Position numbers and translations under genes: made by a program
Notes under the pieces: model-generated
Databases searched by the model: none
Told to the model about the DNA's origin: nothing
The model's input: the letters and a program-made list of their open reading frames with translations, nothing else
Part shown: piece after piece, positions 61,186-64,000 of the stretch
How the letters are laid out: the number at the start of each line of letters is the position of its first letter
Position numbering within the stretch: position 1 is the first letter of the stretch
NCBI GenBank assembly: GCA_037951105.1
Contig: JBAMJV010001330.1
Coordinates: forward strand, 1 to 64,000
Length of the DNA: 64,000 nt
From: Echinarachnius parma
Lineage: Eukaryota; Echinodermata; Echinoidea; Clypeasteroida; Echinarachniidae
Direction of reading: 5' to 3'

Positions 61186-61600
61186 TCATAGCCGCCTGTA
61201 GAGACAACACCCCTTCCTCAGCACACATTATGTCTCAAGTGTTGCTAGACGAAGCATTAGTTGTAAAATGATGAAGCAATTGGTGTAAAAAGAATCCACC
61301 ATTAATGATACAGCCTATTTATTGTCTGTGCACATTATGTTTCAAGTGTTGCTAGATGAAGTGTTTGTTGTACAAATAATCTGCCAATTATGTTTTGTAC
61401 AGTGGTTGATACTGTTCTTTGATCATTAACCCATCCGCTGCTTTGCACAGACACCTGTGGAGACAACACCTTTTTTCTGCCCACATTATACTTCAAATGT
61501 TGATAGTTGAAGCATTTGTTGTTCCTGTGCGCATATTATATCTCAAGTTTTGCAAGATTTAGCATAATTTGTTAAAAGAATCCTCCATTGATTTCCCTGT
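61186..61600. repeat. Four diverged tandem units (~100-160 bp spacing)
   Basis: GCACACATTATGTCTCAAGTGTTGCTAGA near 61222 recurs in altered form near 61330, 61478 and 61530, each followed by GAAGCATT-like sequence. GAGACAACACC precedes two of them. Confidence 0.75.
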
Positions 61601-61909
61601 GTAGTTTTGATGATGGCTTCTGCTTCTATACGCACAAGGGAAATTGTTTTGAGATGCAAACAGAAATATTAAATCATATCATTATTCAACACGTCAAACA
61701 TATTCTCATGTTTTTGTGCAAGTCAACTTTGACCTTTGATTGCTGATAGTGCAGTATTACATCATACAGTCACATTATACCCCTAGTAGTTCTACCTTGG
61801 GCATATTGAGAATTTGATACAGACATCACAACATACGTCAGGTTAACCCATTGAAGACATTTGATCCTGTTTTGATATAACATCCATTCCCCATTCACCC
61901 CAACCCATG

Positions 61910-62062
61910 TACAGTCAAACCCATATTAGTGGCAACCTGTCTATAGCAGCCAATTTGCCAAAAATGTTCCCCTGCAGATAAAAAACAATGTTATGAAACC
62001 TGTCTGCAGTGGCCATGTTTCTTGTGTCCCTTAGGTGGTCACTATACACAGGTTTGACTGTA
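61910..62062 (+). mobile_element. CAGTCAAACC-family non-autonomous element (153 bp, intact ends)
   Basis: Perfect 12-bp inverted ends, TACAGTCAAACC and GGTTTGACTGTA. If the outer TA is the target duplication the element starts CAGT, as Tc1/mariner elements often do. Interior CTGTCTATAGCAGCCAA and TTAGGTGGTCACTATACACA. No transposase. Confidence 0.85.
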
Positions 62063-62909
62063 TTTATGTGACCAGTCTCGAGTTGGTTAAGTAAGAGTGT
62101 GTGGGAGGTTGTTGAAGAAAGCATTTTATCTCATTTCATGTTGACGCTATAATTGGCTTAATGTCGGAGGAGCATATCATCGGCTGGGGACCCGCCAAAC
62201 CCCGTTAATGAATTTACGGCTCAACTCGTCGCCTAGGATAAACAAATCAATAACGGCGTGGTGGCTGTAACTGGTGGCACATATTACGTTGTATACATAA
62301 TATTCTCATCATCCATCTCCTTCGGTTGTGAATTACATGTACTATGATAAAGTCGGTGTATAGGAGCCGTTTCGCAATTTGGCATTTAATTACAGTTCAT
62401 ATCTTCTAGGTTACATTCACTTAAAGATTTGTTTATAGGGAATCTCATTTTTAGAGATTTGGGGGGGTTTCGGGGGTTGTTTTTTTGCCTGAGCGGAGGA
62501 ACTTTATTTCATAAAATAATCAAGGAACAAGTAGTGAACAAATTGTACTCATTGTTAGAGATATTTCTGGAGATTACATGAAATCTCTCAATGATAGATA
62601 CAACCTACTATTTTTAAAAGCACTCCTAGTGACTTGCATTAAATAAATATTGTTTATGACTTTTGTACAGTCTGTCTTGTTGAATATTCAAACAAATGAA
62701 TGAAGCAGAAAAACAAGAAAACAAATTCCTTAAAGAAGATTGAATGATCCTTACTGGAATGATCAGTAATGGAAAGTGACAGGTATGTCGCATATTACAT
62801 GCAATCATGTCTCATCATCCATATGGACATGAAACCAGGAATGTATTGGTATTGGGAAGATGAACTTTAATGGCAGGATATTTAATCTTGTCATTTACTT
62901 TAGTCTTTT

Positions 62910-63535
62910 CTCTCTTTACGTCATCATGCAGCCATCTAGCATTTTGTACGTGGCAAACATGCGATGCATTCATTCCTTCCATGATAGCCAATTGAAAAAA
63001 GCGAAAGAAACATGATTTTCCTTTTTGTTTTCCTTTTTTTCTACATTATAATGTTACATTTCCTATGTTGTATGATGTATTCACTTCTTCCCAAATGGCC
63101 AACTTTAATAAAGCAGGGGTATTTAAACATGATTTTAAAATGTCTCTTGATATTTCTTTGTACATTATTGTGTTACTATAATATTACTATTGTGCATTAT
63201 TTCATACATTGCGAAATTACAATGTATTCGCTTCATCCCCTATGGCCATTGAAAATAGCAAGAGAAATGTGATTATCATTTTCTCTCTTTTTTGTGCATG
63301 CATCATATTAAAATAAACATGCATTTTGCGCCCTGCGAATATGCAACGTATTATTTTCTTCCCATACAGCCCATTAACAAAATAGCAAGGATAATGTGAT
63401 TTCTGGTCATAATTTTTTTCTTTCTTTTTACGTCATAAATGAGCATTCATTTTGTACCTAGCGTATGCTGTATAAATGCAACGTATTCCTTTCTTCCCAT
63501 ATGGCCCATTGACGCTAGAGCGAGAGAGTAATGTG
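62910..63535. repeat. Five diverged tandem units (~110-170 bp)
   Basis: Recurring order: TTTACGTCAT or TGCATCAT, GCATTTTGTACCTGGCG-like, ATGCAACGTATTC, CTTCCCATATGGCC, AATAGCAAG-AAATGTGATT. Copies centre near 62970, 63090, 63220, 63365 and 63490. Confidence 0.8.
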
Positions 63536-64000
63536 ATTTGTTTGTTCCCCCGTCTATAGCCCCCTCCCATTTCATTAGCAGTTGTAAAGAGACGTAACGA
63601 TTGAACCGAGCCGTCGCACGAATGAGTCGGACATAAACACATGAGGCCTGAATATTGTTTTTTGTCAAAATAGAATGATGCTCCGCCGAATGTATCATTT
63701 CGGTAATGGTAAGGCATCTTCCTCGTCTTTTATGACCTGTAAAGGGTGTTCACACCAACTTATAAAATCTTGTTTCTTTTTTTAAAGCCTTTTTGCATTT
63801 AAGTTACAGTAAATTTCACTGTATATCAGCTTCATCCGACTTGTACACATAAGGGCAAAATATTGCGTTTTTTTAAATAATGGTATTAGAGGCATAAGGC
63901 ATTAAAAGCTTTTCTAACTGAAATTAATGTTGTCCATCATTTTATTAGAGTCCCATTGCTGTCAAGTATTTTATTTTGATATGGTACAACTAAGATCTTG

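Larger units (their letters stand above)
16407..64000 (+). other. Non-coding sequence downstream of the PSI exon, probable long plexin intron(s)
   Basis: The PSI exon ends in a donor, so intron follows. No IPT, GAP-domain or transmembrane exon was recognised in 47 kb, although small exons could be missed by eye. Nothing specific was seen in 16407-17150, 34650-36355, 36780-38040, 43000-44590, 45550-47440 or 60075-61185 apart from AT-rich unique sequence. The gene's end is not in view. Confidence 0.5.

Noticed and set aside
1..64000. tRNA, rRNA, CRISPR array, bacterial operon or phage content
   Set aside because: No cloverleaf or B-box-like GGTTCGANTCC was noticed, no regular spacer array, and the coding density and splice sites are those of an animal intron.

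Overview
The window is AT-rich animal DNA, almost entirely non-coding. The likely source is a marine invertebrate, with a sea urchin or other echinoderm the best guess. This rests on the plexin-type exon, the long repeat-filled introns, the many poly(C)/poly(G) tracts, and short repeat families of a kind common in marine invertebrates. The taxon is an inference; no ribosomal or mitochondrial marker is present.

One coding exon is firmly supported: 113 nt on the + strand at 16294-16406. It encodes the core of a plexin PSI domain, with the CGWC motif, and sits between a good acceptor and a good donor. Two decayed tandem copies of the same exon lie just upstream, at about 15971-16010 and 16124-16225. 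A possible 35-nt continuation exon lies at 17330-17364. The window is therefore best read as the interior of one plexin-family receptor gene: 1-16293 is the intron before the PSI exon, and the sequence after it is one or more very long introns. No promoter, 5' end, 3' end, tRNA, rRNA or second gene could be supported. Every other open frame examined is short, low-complexity, or inside a repeat.

Region by region. 0-9 kb: unique AT-rich DNA, poly(C) tracts, short TTAA-bounded elements, a TTAA-bounded 839-bp element (4800-5638) and a purine-rich block (8.2-8.7 kb). 9.35-11.47 kb: a hairpin-ended element carrying five 323-bp tandem units. 11.5-16 kb: a purine block, a 525-bp TTAA element, a telomere-like repeat. 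16-17.4 kb: the plexin exon cluster and a minisatellite. 18-23 kb: many diverged tandem duplications and a ~215-bp satellite-like array. 23-35 kb: a dense set of non-autonomous transposon remnants, including a nested insertion at 29.6-29.9 kb. 35-45 kb: long unique stretches broken by tandem duplications. 45-51 kb: pyrimidine and purine blocks and a three-copy 220-240 bp array. 51-64 kb: further tandem duplications and several inverted-repeat elements, some with recognisable target-site duplications.

The most unusual pattern is a family of mini-elements of almost exactly 80 bp, bounded by TTAA, found at seven or eight places here. Their sequence is strongly diverged but their length is nearly fixed. 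A second pattern is the abundance of two- to six-copy tandem duplications with unit lengths mostly between about 150 and 240 bp.
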